60,332 nt of DNA from Thioalbus denitrificans (GCF_003337735.1 NZ_QPJY01000004.1:146658-206989); one strand, 5' to 3'. Numbered from the stretch's first letter, positions 25,984 through 34,770 are shown. Notes: generated by a model from the letters alone, not told the origin. Numbers and translations: made by a program.

Positions 25984-26268
25984 ATGAAGACCAAGACCCT
26001 GAGCATCGCCACCCTGGCCCTGACCCTCATTTCCGGCGCCGCCCTGGCGGAGAACCGCAACGAGCTGGATACCGACATCCTCTACGGCGGCGCCGCCGTC
26101 CAGGCCAGCAGCGGAATGGCCCTCCCCGGCCACGGGGTGGCGCGCAACGAGATCGACACCGATGTGCTGTACGGCACCGGCCAGCTCAGCTCCAGCCCCG
26201 CCCGGCCCGCCGGCGAGCGCGTGGTGGAGCGCAACGAGATCGACACCGACGTCCTCTACGGCGTCTGA
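25984..26268 (+). CDS. small exported protein with three RNE(I/L)DTD(V/I)LYG repeats
   Basis: A 94-residue protein with a clear signal peptide (MKTKTLSIATLALTLISGAALA). The short mature part is built around three copies of a ten-residue motif: RNELDTDILYG, RNEIDTDVLYG and RNEIDTDVLYG, separated by Ser/Ala/Gly/Pro-rich spacers, the last copy ending the protein. The ATG at 25984 has GGAG eight bases upstream; an ATG two codons earlier is too close to that site. I do not recognise the family. The acidic repeats could bind metal ions or a partner protein. It is a single-gene transcript with a sigma-54-type promoter and its own terminator. Confidence 0.75.
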   Translation: MKTKTLSIATLALTLISGAALAENRNELDTDILYGGAAVQASSGMALPGHGVARNEIDTDVLYGTGQLSSSPARPAGERVVERNEIDTDVLYGV

Positions 26269-26299
26269 ACAGACCCGCCGCTTCCTCCTCACCCCCTTC

Positions 26300-26328
26300 C
26301 CGGGGGGCCTCGGCCCCCCGGCTTTTTT
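26300..26328 (+). terminator. strong rho-independent terminator after the small repeat-protein gene
   Basis: CCGGGGGGCC and GGCCCCCCGG (26300-26309, 26312-26321) form a perfect 10-bp stem followed by CTTTTTT. Confidence 0.9.
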
Positions 26329-26484
26329 GCAACTCCCGCCTCCCGTTGCGGGCAGCGCTCTGGTAAAGTCCGGCTTGGAAGATAGCCACCCTCAACATGC
26401 CACCGCAGCCACGGAGGGCCTTGCCTTCCCGCGCCGTTGATGGAAAGAGCGGACCCCGAGCACCCTGTCCACACGCCGCCGATC

Positions 26485-27546
26485 ATGAAGCGCTCCGCCT
26501 GGATTGCCCTCGCCATCGCCCTGGCCACCACTTTCTGGCTCCTGTCCGGACAGCTGGGGCGGGGGGAGCGGGAACCGGCCGCCCCCCCCACCGTCGAGAC
26601 GGCCGCCGCGTCGGCCAGGCCAGTCCGGGTGCGCCGGATTGAAGCCGCCCCCGTTGTCCGGGAAGTCCTCGTGCACGGAAACACCGCACCCGCCCGCACC
26701 GCCACCCTGCGGGCGGAAACCGCCGGCCGGGTCGTAGCCGTCGAGGTTCCGCGCGGCTCGGTGGTCGAGGCCGGCCAGGTGCTGATCCGGCTCGACGAGG
26801 CGGATCGCCCGGCCCGGCTGCGCGAGGCCGAGGCGCTGGTGGCCCAGCGGGAGATCGAGTACCGGGGCGCCCAATCGCTGGAGCGGAAGGGCCTCAATGC
26901 GGAGACCCAGATGGCCGCTTCACGCGCGCTGCTGGAGTCGGCACGGGCCCAGCGCGAGGCCATCCGCACCGATCTCGGGCGCACCCGCATCCGCGCCCCG
27001 TTCCGGGGCATCCTGGAGGAGCGCACGGTGGAGGTGGGCGACGCACTCGGTGTCAACGACCCGGCCGCCACCGTGGTGGAACTGGATCCCCTGATCATCA
27101 CCGGCCAGGTCTCCGAGCGTGAAGTGGGGCTCCTCGAAACCGGCAGCCCGGGGAGGGCCCGGCTGATTGACGGCACCGAATTCGAGGGCCGGCTGCGCTA
27201 TATCGCCGCCACGGCGGATCCCGCCACCCGCACCTTCACCGTGGAGCTCGAGGCCGGGAACCCCGGCCACCGCGCGCTGGCGGGCACCACCGCCGAGCTG
27301 CGCATACCGGTACGCACCGAAAAGGCCCACCGCCTCTCGTCCGCCCTGCTCGCACTCGACGACGACGGCCGGCTGGGGGTGAAGACGGTGGATGACGGCG
27401 GGGTGGTCCATTTTCACCCCGTCGACATCGTCCGCAGCGACGCCGAGAGCCTGTGGGTGGCCGGACTGCCCGATCCGGCCCGCATCATCACTGTCGGCCA
27501 GGGCTTCGTGCGCGACGGCGATCGCGTCGAGGCGGTGGCCGAGTAG
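26485..27546 (+). CDS. RND efflux periplasmic adaptor (MFP)
   Basis: A 353-residue adaptor starting at ATG 26485 (MKRSAWIALAIALATTFWLLSG), with a signal-anchor, lipoyl halves (RAETAGRVVAVEVPRGSVVEAGQVLIRLDE and RTRIRAPFRGILEERTVEVGD), a short helical hairpin between them and a beta-barrel (LDPLIITGQVSEREVGLL). It links the RND permease encoded 24 bp downstream to an outer-membrane channel. No TolC-type gene is present here, so an unlinked one is presumably used. No adjacent regulator is seen. Confidence 0.92.
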   Translation: MKRSAWIALAIALATTFWLLSGQLGRGEREPAAPPTVETAAASARPVRVRRIEAAPVVREVLVHGNTAPARTATLRAETAGRVVAVEVPRGSVVEAGQVLIRLDEADRPARLREAEALVAQREIEYRGAQSLERKGLNAETQMAASRALLESARAQREAIRTDLGRTRIRAPFRGILEERTVEVGDALGVNDPAATVVELDPLIITGQVSEREVGLLETGSPGRARLIDGTEFEGRLRYIAATADPATRTFTVELEAGNPGHRALAGTTAELRIPVRTEKAHRLSSALLALDDDGRLGVKTVDDGGVVHFHPVDIVRSDAESLWVAGLPDPARIITVGQGFVRDGDRVEAVAE

Positions 27547-27570
27547 CCGCGCGCCGGCCGGACCCCTGAC

Positions 27571-30500
27571 ATGCGGGAACACACCAGTCTCATCGACGCC
27601 GCCTTCCACCGCAGCCGGACCGTGCTGCTCACCCTGGCGCTGATCCTGGCCAGCGGCACCATCGCCTATCTCACCATCCCCAAGGAGGCGGAGCCCGACG
27701 TCGCCATCCCCATCATCTACGTCTCCATGAGCCACGAGGGCATCTCCCCGGCGGACGCGGAGCGGCTGCTGGTGCGGCCCATGGAGAAGGAGCTGCAGGC
27801 CATCGAGGGGGTGAAGGAGATGCGTTCCACCGCCGGCGAGGGACACGCCTCGGTGCTGCTGGAGTTCGATGCCGGCTTCGACAGCGACCAGGCGCTGCAG
27901 GACGTGCGCGAGAAGGTGGACATCGCCGAGGCGGAGCTGCCGGAGGAGACCGACAAGCCGTCGGTGAACGAGGTCAACGTGGCGCTGTTCCCGGTGCTGG
28001 TGATGACCCTCTCGGGCGATGTGCCCGAGCGCACCCTGCTGGCCCTGGCCCGGGCGCTGAAGGACCGCATCGAGGGGCTCACCGAGGTGCTGGAGGTGGA
28101 GATCGCCGGCGATCGCGAGGAGGCGGTGGAGGTAATCGTCGACCCGCTGGTGCTGGACAGCTACCGCATCAGCTACGAGGAGCTCATCCGCTTCATCCAG
28201 CGCAACAACCGCCTGGTGGCCGCCGGTGCCCTGGATACCGGCGAGGGCCGCTTCGCGGTCAAGGTGCCCGGCCTGTTCGAGAGCGCGCAGGACGTGCTCG
28301 GCCTGCCGGTGAAGGTCAGCGGCGATCGGGTGGTCACCTTCGGCGACGTGACCAGCGTGCGCCGCACCTTCAAGGACCCCGCCGGATTCGCCCGGGTGAA
28401 CGGCCGGCCGGCCATCAGCCTGGAGGTCTCCAAGCGGGTGGGCGAGAACATCATCGAGACCAGCGAGAAGGTGCGCGCCCTGGTGGCGGCCGAGCAGTCC
28501 GGCTGGCCGGCGGGCGTGGAGGTGAGCTACATCCAGGACAAGTCGCAGGATGTGCGCACCATGCTCGACGACCTGCAGAACAATATCCTCAGCGCGGTGC
28601 TGCTGGTGATGGTGGTGGTGGTGGCGGCCCTGGGGCTGCGCACCGCCGGCCTGGTGGGGCTGGCGATCCCCGGCTCCTTCCTGGCCGGCATCCTGATCAT
28701 CGGCGCGCTGGGGCTGACCATCAACATCGTGGTGCTGTTCAGCCTCATCATGGCGGTGGGAATGCTCATCGACGGCGCCATCGTGGTGACCGAGTTCGCC
28801 GACCGCCGGATGGCCGAGGGCGAGCCCCGGGTCCGCGCCTATGCCCAGGCGGCGCGGCGCATGGCCTGGCCCATCACCGCCTCCACCGCCACCACCCTGG
28901 CCGCCTTCATGCCCCTGCTGTTCTGGCCCGGCGTGGTGGGCGAGTTCATGAAGTACCTCCCCATCACCCTGATGGCCACCCTCGGCGCCTCGCTGCTGAT
29001 GGCGCTGGTATTCATCCCCACCCTCGGGGCGCTGGTGGGGCGGCCGAGCCACGAGGACGAGACGACGCGGCGGCGGCTGGCCGCCTCGGAGTCCGGCGAC
29101 CTGCATACGATGGGCGGGTTCACCGGGCTGTACGTGCGGCTCTTGGAGCGCCTGCTCCACCACCCGGTCAAGGTGCTGGCGGTGGCGCTGCTGCTGCTGC
29201 TCGGGGTCTACAGCGCCTACGGACTCTACGGCCGCGGTCTCGAATTCTTTCCCGACGTGGAGCCGGAGCGCGCCCTGGTGCTGGTGCACGCCCGCGGCAA
29301 CCTCTCGGTGTACGAGCGCGACGCCCTGGTACGGGAGGTGGAGGCGCGGGTGCTCGGCATGACGGGGGTGGAGACGGTCTACGCCCGTTCCGGCCTGACC
29401 CTGCGCGGCCAGGATCTGGCCGAGGATGTCATCGGCACCCTGCAGCTGGAGTTCACCGACTGGCAGACCCGGCCGCCGGCCCGGGAGCTGATGGCCGAGG
29501 CGCGCCGCCGCACCGCGGATCTCGCCGGCATCACGGTGGAGGTGCGCAAGGAGGAGTCCGGTCCGCCGGTGGGCAAGCCGGTGCAGCTGGAGCTCTCCGC
29601 CCGCGATCCCGCGCTGCTGCCGCCGGCGGTGGAGCAGGCGCGGCGCGGGCTGGAGAGTCTCGGCGGCTTCGTGGACCTGGAGGACAGCCGCCCGATACCG
29701 GGAATCGAATGGCAGGTCCGGGTGGATCGGACCCAGGCGGGACGGTTCGACGCCGATGTGACCGTGGTGGGCAACGCGGTGCAGCTGGTCACCAACGGCA
29801 TCAAGGTGGCCTCCTACCGGCCCGATGACGCCGATGACGAAGTGGACATCCTGGTCCGCCTCCCCGGGGAGAAGCGCGGCCTGGATCAGCTGGATCAGCT
29901 GCGGGTGGAGACCCGCTACGGACAGGTGCCCATCAGCAACTTCGTGGAGCGGCGCCCGGCGCCCAAGGAGGGCACCCTCAACCGCACCGACGGACGCCGC
30001 ATCCTGTCGGTGAAGGCCGACGTGCCCGAGGGCGTCCTTCCCGACACCCAGGTCAGGCGCATCCAGGCCTGGCTGGAGGAGCAGGCCGACTGGAACCCGC
30101 TGGTGGAGGTGGCCTTCAAGGGCGAGGACGAGGAGCAGCGCGAGTCGAAGGTCTTCCTCAGCCAGGCCTTCGGCGTGGCCCTGTTCATCATGGCCATCAT
30201 CCTGGTGACCCAGTTCAACAGCTTCTACCAGGCGCTGCTCATCCTCAGCGCCGTGATCTTCTCCACTGTCGGCGTGCTGCTCGGTCTCCTGACCACCGGC
30301 CAGCCCTTCGGCATCGTCATGAGCGGCATCGGCGTCATCGCCCTGGCCGGCATCGTGGTCAACAACAACATCGTCCTCATCGACACCTACAACGTGCTGC
30401 GGGCCGAGGGACGGGAAGTGCTCGACGCCGTGCTGCGCACCAGCGCCCAGCGCCTGCGGCCGGTACTGCTCACGACGGTGACCACCATCCTGGGGCTCGC

Positions 30501-30687
30501 GCCGATGGTGATGCGCCTCAACATCGACCTGTTCGGCCGGGAGGTGGTCTTCGACGCCCCCTCCACCCAGTGGTGGTCACAGCTGGCCACGGCCATCGCC
30601 GGCGGTCTCACCTTCGCCACGGTCCTGACCCTGGTGCTGACCCCCTGCCTGCTGGTACTCGGCGATCGCCGGCGGAAGCATCCATGA
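27571..30687 (+). CDS. RND efflux permease
   Basis: A 1038-residue inner-membrane proton-driven pump with the AcrB layout: 12 helices and two large periplasmic loops, beginning MREHTSLIDAAFHRSRTVLLTLALILASGTIAY. In helix 4 the sequence is GMLIDGAIVVTEF: the first proton-relay aspartate is present (Asp401), but the second Asp of HAE1 pumps such as AcrB is Gly402. It therefore belongs to the uncharacterised RND branches with one acidic residue there. Likely substrates are hydrophobic compounds; this is not determinable from sequence. It forms an operon with the adaptor upstream. Confidence 0.93.
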   Translation: MREHTSLIDAAFHRSRTVLLTLALILASGTIAYLTIPKEAEPDVAIPIIYVSMSHEGISPADAERLLVRPMEKELQAIEGVKEMRSTAGEGHASVLLEFDAGFDSDQALQDVREKVDIAEAELPEETDKPSVNEVNVALFPVLVMTLSGDVPERTLLALARALKDRIEGLTEVLEVEIAGDREEAVEVIVDPLVLDSYRISYEELIRFIQRNNRLVAAGALDTGEGRFAVKVPGLFESAQDVLGLPVKVSGDRVVTFGDVTSVRRTFKDPAGFARVNGRPAISLEVSKRVGENIIETSEKVRALVAAEQSGWPAGVEVSYIQDKSQDVRTMLDDLQNNILSAVLLVMVVVVAALGLRTAGLVGLAIPGSFLAGILIIGALGLTINIVVLFSLIMAVGMLIDGAIVVTEFADRRMAEGEPRVRAYAQAARRMAWPITASTATTLAAFMPLLFWPGVVGEFMKYLPITLMATLGASLLMALVFIPTLGALVGRPSHEDETTRRRLAASESGDLHTMGGFTGLYVRLLERLLHHPVKVLAVALLLLLGVYSAYGLYGRGLEFFPDVEPERALVLVHARGNLSVYERDALVREVEARVLGMTGVETVYARSGLTLRGQDLAEDVIGTLQLEFTDWQTRPPARELMAEARRRTADLAGITVEVRKEESGPPVGKPVQLELSARDPALLPPAVEQARRGLESLGGFVDLEDSRPIPGIEWQVRVDRTQAGRFDADVTVVGNAVQLVTNGIKVASYRPDDADDEVDILVRLPGEKRGLDQLDQLRVETRYGQVPISNFVERRPAPKEGTLNRTDGRRILSVKADVPEGVLPDTQVRRIQAWLEEQADWNPLVEVAFKGEDEEQRESKVFLSQAFGVALFIMAIILVTQFNSFYQALLILSAVIFSTVGVLLGLLTTGQPFGIVMSGIGVIALAGIVVNNNIVLIDTYNVLRAEGREVLDAVLRTSAQRLRPVLLTTVTTILGLAPMVMRLNIDLFGREVVFDAPSTQWWSQLATAIAGGLTFATVLTLVLTPCLLVLGDRRRKHP

Positions 30688-30789
30688 GCGGTTCTGCGAA
30701 CGCACAGGGCATGCCTCATCCTGGGGCGCCGACATGATGCAGGGCACCAAAACCATGCGTGAGGATTCCCGCCAGGACGACACAAGGAT

Positions 30790-30830
30790 TTGATTAATAT
30801 CAATTAATGTAATTGGCATAACTCCTGCAA
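30790..30830 (+). promoter_or_regulatory. FNR-like palindrome plus sigma-54-type promoter before a candidate sRNA
   Basis: TTGATTAATATCAA (30790-30803) is a perfect FNR/Anr-type palindrome (TTGAT-N4-ATCAA). Immediately downstream, TTGGCATAACTCCTGCA (30813-30829) has GG and GC exactly ten bases apart, matching the sigma-54 -24/-12 pattern seen also at 25893. Both models predict a start near 30838-30841. The surroundings are strikingly AT-rich compared with the flanking genes. Confidence 0.55.
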
Positions 30831-30839
30831 TAACTACAG

Positions 30840-30926
30840 TGCGTGTGGCCCGCCCCACCGCATCCTCCACGGTGCCACGCGTCTTTCCCCTGATATTCGG
30901 GGTGCCCGCGGGCACCCCGTTTTTTA
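30840..30926 (+). ncRNA. candidate small RNA (~87 nt) with anti-Shine-Dalgarno hairpin loop
   Basis: Between the inferred start (about 30840) and a strong terminator, the transcript has no open frame of note. It can fold into an outer stem, CGTGTGG (30842-30848) with CCACGCG (30875-30881, one G-T pair), and an inner hairpin, CACCG (30856-30860) with CGGTG (30870-30874), whose nine-base loop CATCCTCCA exposes CCTCC, complementary to the Shine-Dalgarno sequence. A single-stranded CU-rich linker leads to the terminator. Structure, promoter and terminator together suggest a regulatory RNA that masks ribosome binding sites. Start point and function are inferred. Confidence 0.5.
30898..30926 (+). 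terminator. rho-independent terminator of the candidate sRNA
   Basis: CGGGGTGCCC and GGGCACCCCG (30898-30907, 30910-30919) form a perfect 10-bp stem followed by seven T residues. It is 210 bp beyond the RND stop codon, so it could also end read-through transcripts of that operon. Confidence 0.9.
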
Positions 30927-31111
30927 TTCGGACACCCTCATCCTACCCCCCATGTGGGTTATTCACCCCGGCTCCCGCTGTGTTAGGGTGGTTTGGAATG
31001 ATTCCAGATTGCCCGACGGCCAGCGGCCTAGCGTAACGCGCGCCCCGGGAAGTCGATGCGGGAGGGGGCCGATGACACTCCTCCCGGACCGCACCAGGAG
31101 ATATGACGGCC

Positions 31112-31501
31112 ATGTCCACGCAGCACACCGAACAGGAGCGCCTGCGCCTCGCCCAGCGCACCATCGACGCCCTGGAGGACTGGCGCATCGCCCCCGAATT
31201 GCAGATCGAGCTCATGGGGCTGCCCGAAAACACCCGGCCGCGGGCGCTGAAGCGCTACCGCGACGGCATGCAGGCCCTGCCCGATGACCCGGACGTGCTG
31301 GAGCGGGCCCGCCACATCATCGGCATCAACGAGTCGCTGGTCCGTATCCACCCCATGAACCACCGTGCCGGCTTCCTGTGGCTGAACAACCGCAGCAAGT
31401 ACTTTCCCGAGGAACCGCCGCTCGAGGTGATGTGCAAGGAGGGACTCACCGGACTGCACCGGGTCTGGGCCAACCTGGACTGCACCATCGACTGGGATTG
31501 A
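31112..31501 (+). CDS. MbcA/ParS/Xre antitoxin C-terminal-like protein (orphan)
   Basis: A 129-residue soluble protein. The C-terminal part (HRAGFLWLNNRSKYFPEEPPLEVMCKEGLTGLHRVWANLDCTIDWD) follows the DUF2384 pattern of Xre/MbcA/ParS antitoxins, which bind RES-family toxins. The N-terminal part (RLRLAQRTIDALEDWRIAPELQIELMGL...RALKRYRDGMQALP) would correspond to the helix-turn-helix/dimer region. No RES toxin or other partner gene is adjacent, so this is an orphan. ATG 31112 is 11 bases from AGGAG; ATG 31103 is only two bases away and is less likely. Confidence 0.7.
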   Translation: MSTQHTEQERLRLAQRTIDALEDWRIAPELQIELMGLPENTRPRALKRYRDGMQALPDDPDVLERARHIIGINESLVRIHPMNHRAGFLWLNNRSKYFPEEPPLEVMCKEGLTGLHRVWANLDCTIDWD

Positions 31502-31577
31502 GGCACCGCACCCGGGGCCGGCCGCAAATGGGGGCAACTCCGGCGTATTCCGCCGCACCGCAGGCTGTACCGAGCCC

Positions 31578-32102
31578 ATGAATCACCCTCCGAAGCCCCC
31601 GCCCCGCCGGCGTCGCGGCCGGGTCCTGCGCTGGAGCGCGGAGATCGTCCTGCTGCTGGCCGTCTACCTGGGTGTCCATGCCTGGCTGAGCCGGGATCTG
31701 GCGCTGGGCCCCGCCCCACCGCTGGCAGGCCCGCTGCTCGGTGGCGGATCGCCGGCGCCGCTGATCGGCGACACGCCCGTCCTGGTCCACTTCTGGGCCA
31801 CGTGGTGCCCCGTCTGTCGGCTCGAACAGGACAGCATCGAGTCCATCGCCGGGGACCATCCCGTCATCACCGTCGCCCTGCAGTCGGGGAACGCCGCCGA
31901 AGTGGCCGCCCATCTCCATGCCCGCGATCTGCGCGTGCCGGTGCTCAACGATCCCGACGGACTCATTGCGGGAGCCTGGGGCGTGCGCGCGGTGCCCGCG
32001 ACATTCGTGGTGCGGGACGGTGTCATCCGCTACCGTGAGCGCGGCTTCACCACCGAAGCGGGGCTGCGGCTGCGACTCTGGCTGGCGCGGGTCATGGACT
32101 GA
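31578..32102 (+). CDS. membrane-anchored thioredoxin-like protein (TlpA/ScsD-type)
   Basis: A 174-residue protein with a basic N-terminus and one signal-anchor helix (about 18-36, WSAEIVLLLAVYLGVHAWL), then a periplasmic thioredoxin fold with the redox-active WCPVC motif (HFWATWCPVCRLE) and the cis-Pro loop (VRAVPATFVV). It should exchange disulfides in the periplasm, for instance reducing apocytochromes or repairing proteins. There is no obvious operon partner; the solute-binding gene follows at 185 bp. Confidence 0.87.
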   Translation: MNHPPKPPPRRRRGRVLRWSAEIVLLLAVYLGVHAWLSRDLALGPAPPLAGPLLGGGSPAPLIGDTPVLVHFWATWCPVCRLEQDSIESIAGDHPVITVALQSGNAAEVAAHLHARDLRVPVLNDPDGLIAGAWGVRAVPATFVVRDGVIRYRERGFTTEAGLRLRLWLARVMD

Positions 32103-32286
32103 CCCGCGGCCTCCCACCATCCGGCCATGCCTGCCGGGCGGTGCAATCGCGGTCGGCTGCCTGTCCAACCGCCCGGCACCGGCTATAGTTACCCTAGCAA
32201 TAAGCCACCCCGGCAGATGGTGCGCCCCATTCGGGTCCCGACCTGTTCGGGGTGGGCGTCTGGAAACAGATGCGCCGGGAGGCTCG

Positions 32287-33114
32287 ATGAAAGCTTCGCA
32301 TCACCCCGCCAGCACCGATCCGGGCCGTGGAAGTTCTTTGCCCGGCACTTCACAGCGGAACCGGTCCGGCATCGTCCTGATCCTGGTCTTCATGCTCCTG
32401 CCCATCCTTGCCCATGGCGCCGGACCGTTGCGCGTCGCCACCGAGGGGGCCTACCCGCCCTTCAACTACCTCGACGAGCAGGGCCGGCTCACCGGCTTCG
32501 ACGTGGACCTCGCCCGCGCCCTGTGCGCGGCGCTGGAGACGGAATGCACTTTCACCGCCGTGCCCTGGGAGGAGCTGATCCCGCGCCTGGAGTCCGGAGA
32601 GTATGATGTGATCGTCGCAAGCATGGCGCGGACGCCCGAGCGCGAACAGCGGGTCGACTTCACCGAACACTACTACCGCTCCCGTTCCGCCTTCGTCGCC
32701 CGGAGTGGCAGCGGCCTGCAGCCCGACCGCCAAAATCTGCGCGGCAAGCGGCTGGCCGCCCCGGTAGGCTCGGTCCAGGCCGAATACCTCGTGCGGCGCT
32801 ATGCCGACATCGCCGACATCGTGACCCCGCCCACCAGCGGCGACGCCTTCGCGATGCTCGCCGCCGGCGAGGTGGATGCCGTCCTGTCCGACAGTCTCAA
32901 CGGACTCGATTTCCTCGATTCGGAACGCGGCCGCGAGTTCGATTTCGTGGGTGACGCGCTGCCTCCCGAAGATGTATCGGGCGCCGCCCACATTGCCGTG
33001 CGCAAGGGTGAACTGGCGCTGGTGAAGCGGCTCAACCGGGCCCTGGCACGGATCCGGATGGAGGGAACCTACGATCGCATCAACCACCGCTACTTTCCCT
33101 TCAGCATCTACTGA
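32287..33114 (+). CDS. periplasmic amino-acid-type solute-binding protein (SBP family 3)
   Basis: A 275-residue protein starting at ATG 32287, with GGAGG four bases upstream. After a long N-terminal region comes a hydrophobic signal (IVLILVFMLLPILAHGAG) and the family-3 fold: LRVATEGAYPPFNYLDEQGRLTGFDVDLARAL, YDVIVASMARTPEREQRVDFTEHYY, LRGKRLAAPVGSV and the final RMEGTYDRINHRYFPF. No ABC permease or ATPase genes are next to it. The diguanylate cyclase starts 42 bp downstream in the same direction, so the protein may deliver a ligand signal rather than feed a transporter (inference). Confidence 0.88.
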   Translation: MKASHHPASTDPGRGSSLPGTSQRNRSGIVLILVFMLLPILAHGAGPLRVATEGAYPPFNYLDEQGRLTGFDVDLARALCAALETECTFTAVPWEELIPRLESGEYDVIVASMARTPEREQRVDFTEHYYRSRSAFVARSGSGLQPDRQNLRGKRLAAPVGSVQAEYLVRRYADIADIVTPPTSGDAFAMLAAGEVDAVLSDSLNGLDFLDSERGREFDFVGDALPPEDVSGAAHIAVRKGELALVKRLNRALARIRMEGTYDRINHRYFPFSIY

Positions 33115-33156
33115 GCCGAACAAACCCGCGACCGGAGCCCGGTACCGAGACAAGCC

Positions 33157-34770
33157 ATGGCCGCACCGAACCCCACACCGGATGGCAGGTCCGCCGGCGC
33201 TCCACCCGCCCCGGCTCGACAGGGCCACCTCGGGCTGGTGCCCGCCGTACTGGTCTTCGGCGCCCTGCTCCTGGCGCTGTTCACCGGCACCAGCCTCCTG
33301 GTCGGCAAGGCGCTGATGGACATCGAACAACTCGCCGCCGACACTCGCAACGTGCTGCTGCCGGGGCTCATCCGCCACCAGGGTACCGCGGTGAACATCG
33401 AACGGCTGCGGGGCTTCGGGGAGGTCGTCCTCACCACCCCCGACGCCGAGCGGCGGCGACGGGTCCGGCTGGCCGCCTACATCCTCGCCAGCGATTCGGT
33501 ATTCGAGCAGGAGTCGCGGGTCCACCAGACCATCCGGCTCGCCTACCAGGCCATCCTCTTCGTCGCCCGTACCCGGGAGGAACAGGAAAACGAGGAGGAA
33601 TGGATCGCCAACCGCCTGGAAACGATCGAGGCGCGCATCGAAGCCCTGGCCCGGGAAGCCGATGCGGAACGGATCCGGAGGCTCTATCGCGCAGAACGCC
33701 TGCTCACCAGCGTCAAGCATGCCGCCACCCCGCTGGAGCTGGCCCGTCTCGAGGCTGCCTTCAACGCCGTGGCCATTCACCTGCCGGAGGAGAGCAGCGG
33801 CTGGCGGGAAGTGATCGAACGGCGCCGCGCCATCATCAACGCCGGGGAGACCGCCGACGCCCGCTGGGCCGCCGCCCGCCAGACCCTGGAGGCATTGGCC
33901 GACAGCCTCTCCACCCGGGCGGCACTACGGGCCTCGGACCGCTCGGGACTCATCGTGGAGTTGGCTGAACAGGCCCGGCTGGTGGGCACCGGCGCCCTGC
34001 TGACCCTGCTCGCGGTCCTCCTCATCCTGGCCCTGCTCTGGCGCCGGCACATCCTCCTGCCGATCCTCGCCGCCACCCGGGGGCTCGAGCAGGTCCAGTC
34101 CACCCACCATCCGGTGGCGCTGCCCCACGTGCGCATCCGCGAGCTGGACGCCATCAACCGGGCGGTGGAGAACTTCGGCCGGATGCTGGCCCAGCTCCAC
34201 GACGCCAATACCCAGCTGCGCCGCCTCTCGGACCGGGACGGCCTGACGGGCATACCCAACCGCCGCCGCTTCGACACCGCCTACGCCAATCTCTCCAAGC
34301 TCGCCCGCCGCCACAGCCGTCCGCTCGCGGTCATCATGATGGACATCGATTTCTTCAAGGCCTACAACGACACCTACGGCCACCTCCAGGGCGACGACTG
34401 CCTGAAGCGGGTCGCCCACGCCATCGAGCGCGTCGCCCATCGTACCGGCGACGTGGTGGCCCGCTACGGCGGCGAGGAGTTCGTCGCGGTCCTGCCCGAA
34501 ACCGACGCGCCCGGCGCCCTGCGCATCGCCGAACGCATGCAGGCGGCGGTGGCCGACCTGGCCATCGAACACCGGAGCTCCACGGTGGCCGGGCATGTGA
34601 CCGTGAGCATGGGTGTGGCCGCCTCCGGCCCCGAACACCCGCTTGATCCCGAGGCCCTGGTGGACACGGCCGACCAGGCCCTGCTGCGGGCCAAGCGCAG
34701 CGGGCGCAACCGTATCTGCACGGCGACCGACGGAAAGAGATGCGAACCGGAAGGCACGCCCGGCCACTGA
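33157..34770 (+). CDS. membrane diguanylate cyclase (active GGDEF)
   Basis: A 537-residue protein with two membrane helices (about 26-48 and 278-297) enclosing a helical periplasmic sensor domain, then a HAMP-like linker and a GGDEF domain. The active-site motif is intact, GGEEF at 438-442 (RYGGEEFVAVLPE), and an inhibitory site RTGD lies five residues before it, so activity should be product-inhibited. It makes c-di-GMP, which the LapD-like receptor at 6554-8491 could read. It probably shares a transcript with the solute-binding protein upstream. Confidence 0.93.
   Translation: MAAPNPTPDGRSAGAPPAPARQGHLGLVPAVLVFGALLLALFTGTSLLVGKALMDIEQLAADTRNVLLPGLIRHQGTAVNIERLRGFGEVVLTTPDAERRRRVRLAAYILASDSVFEQESRVHQTIRLAYQAILFVARTREEQENEEEWIANRLETIEARIEALAREADAERIRRLYRAERLLTSVKHAATPLELARLEAAFNAVAIHLPEESSGWREVIERRRAIINAGETADARWAAARQTLEALADSLSTRAALRASDRSGLIVELAEQARLVGTGALLTLLAVLLILALLWRRHILLPILAATRGLEQVQSTHHPVALPHVRIRELDAINRAVENFGRMLAQLHDANTQLRRLSDRDGLTGIPNRRRFDTAYANLSKLARRHSRPLAVIMMDIDFFKAYNDTYGHLQGDDCLKRVAHAIERVAHRTGDVVARYGGEEFVAVLPETDAPGALRIAERMQAAVADLAIEHRSSTVAGHVTVSMGVAASGPEHPLDPEALVDTADQALLRAKRSGRNRICTATDGKRCEPEGTPGH

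Noticed and set aside
26920-29289. A 789-codon open frame on the minus strand
   Set aside because: Shadow of the RND adaptor/permease genes with no recognisable domain and strongly biased composition.
30838-31036. A 65-codon gene (65 aa) across the candidate sRNA
   Set aside because: It reads straight through a strong terminator hairpin and has no ribosome binding site.
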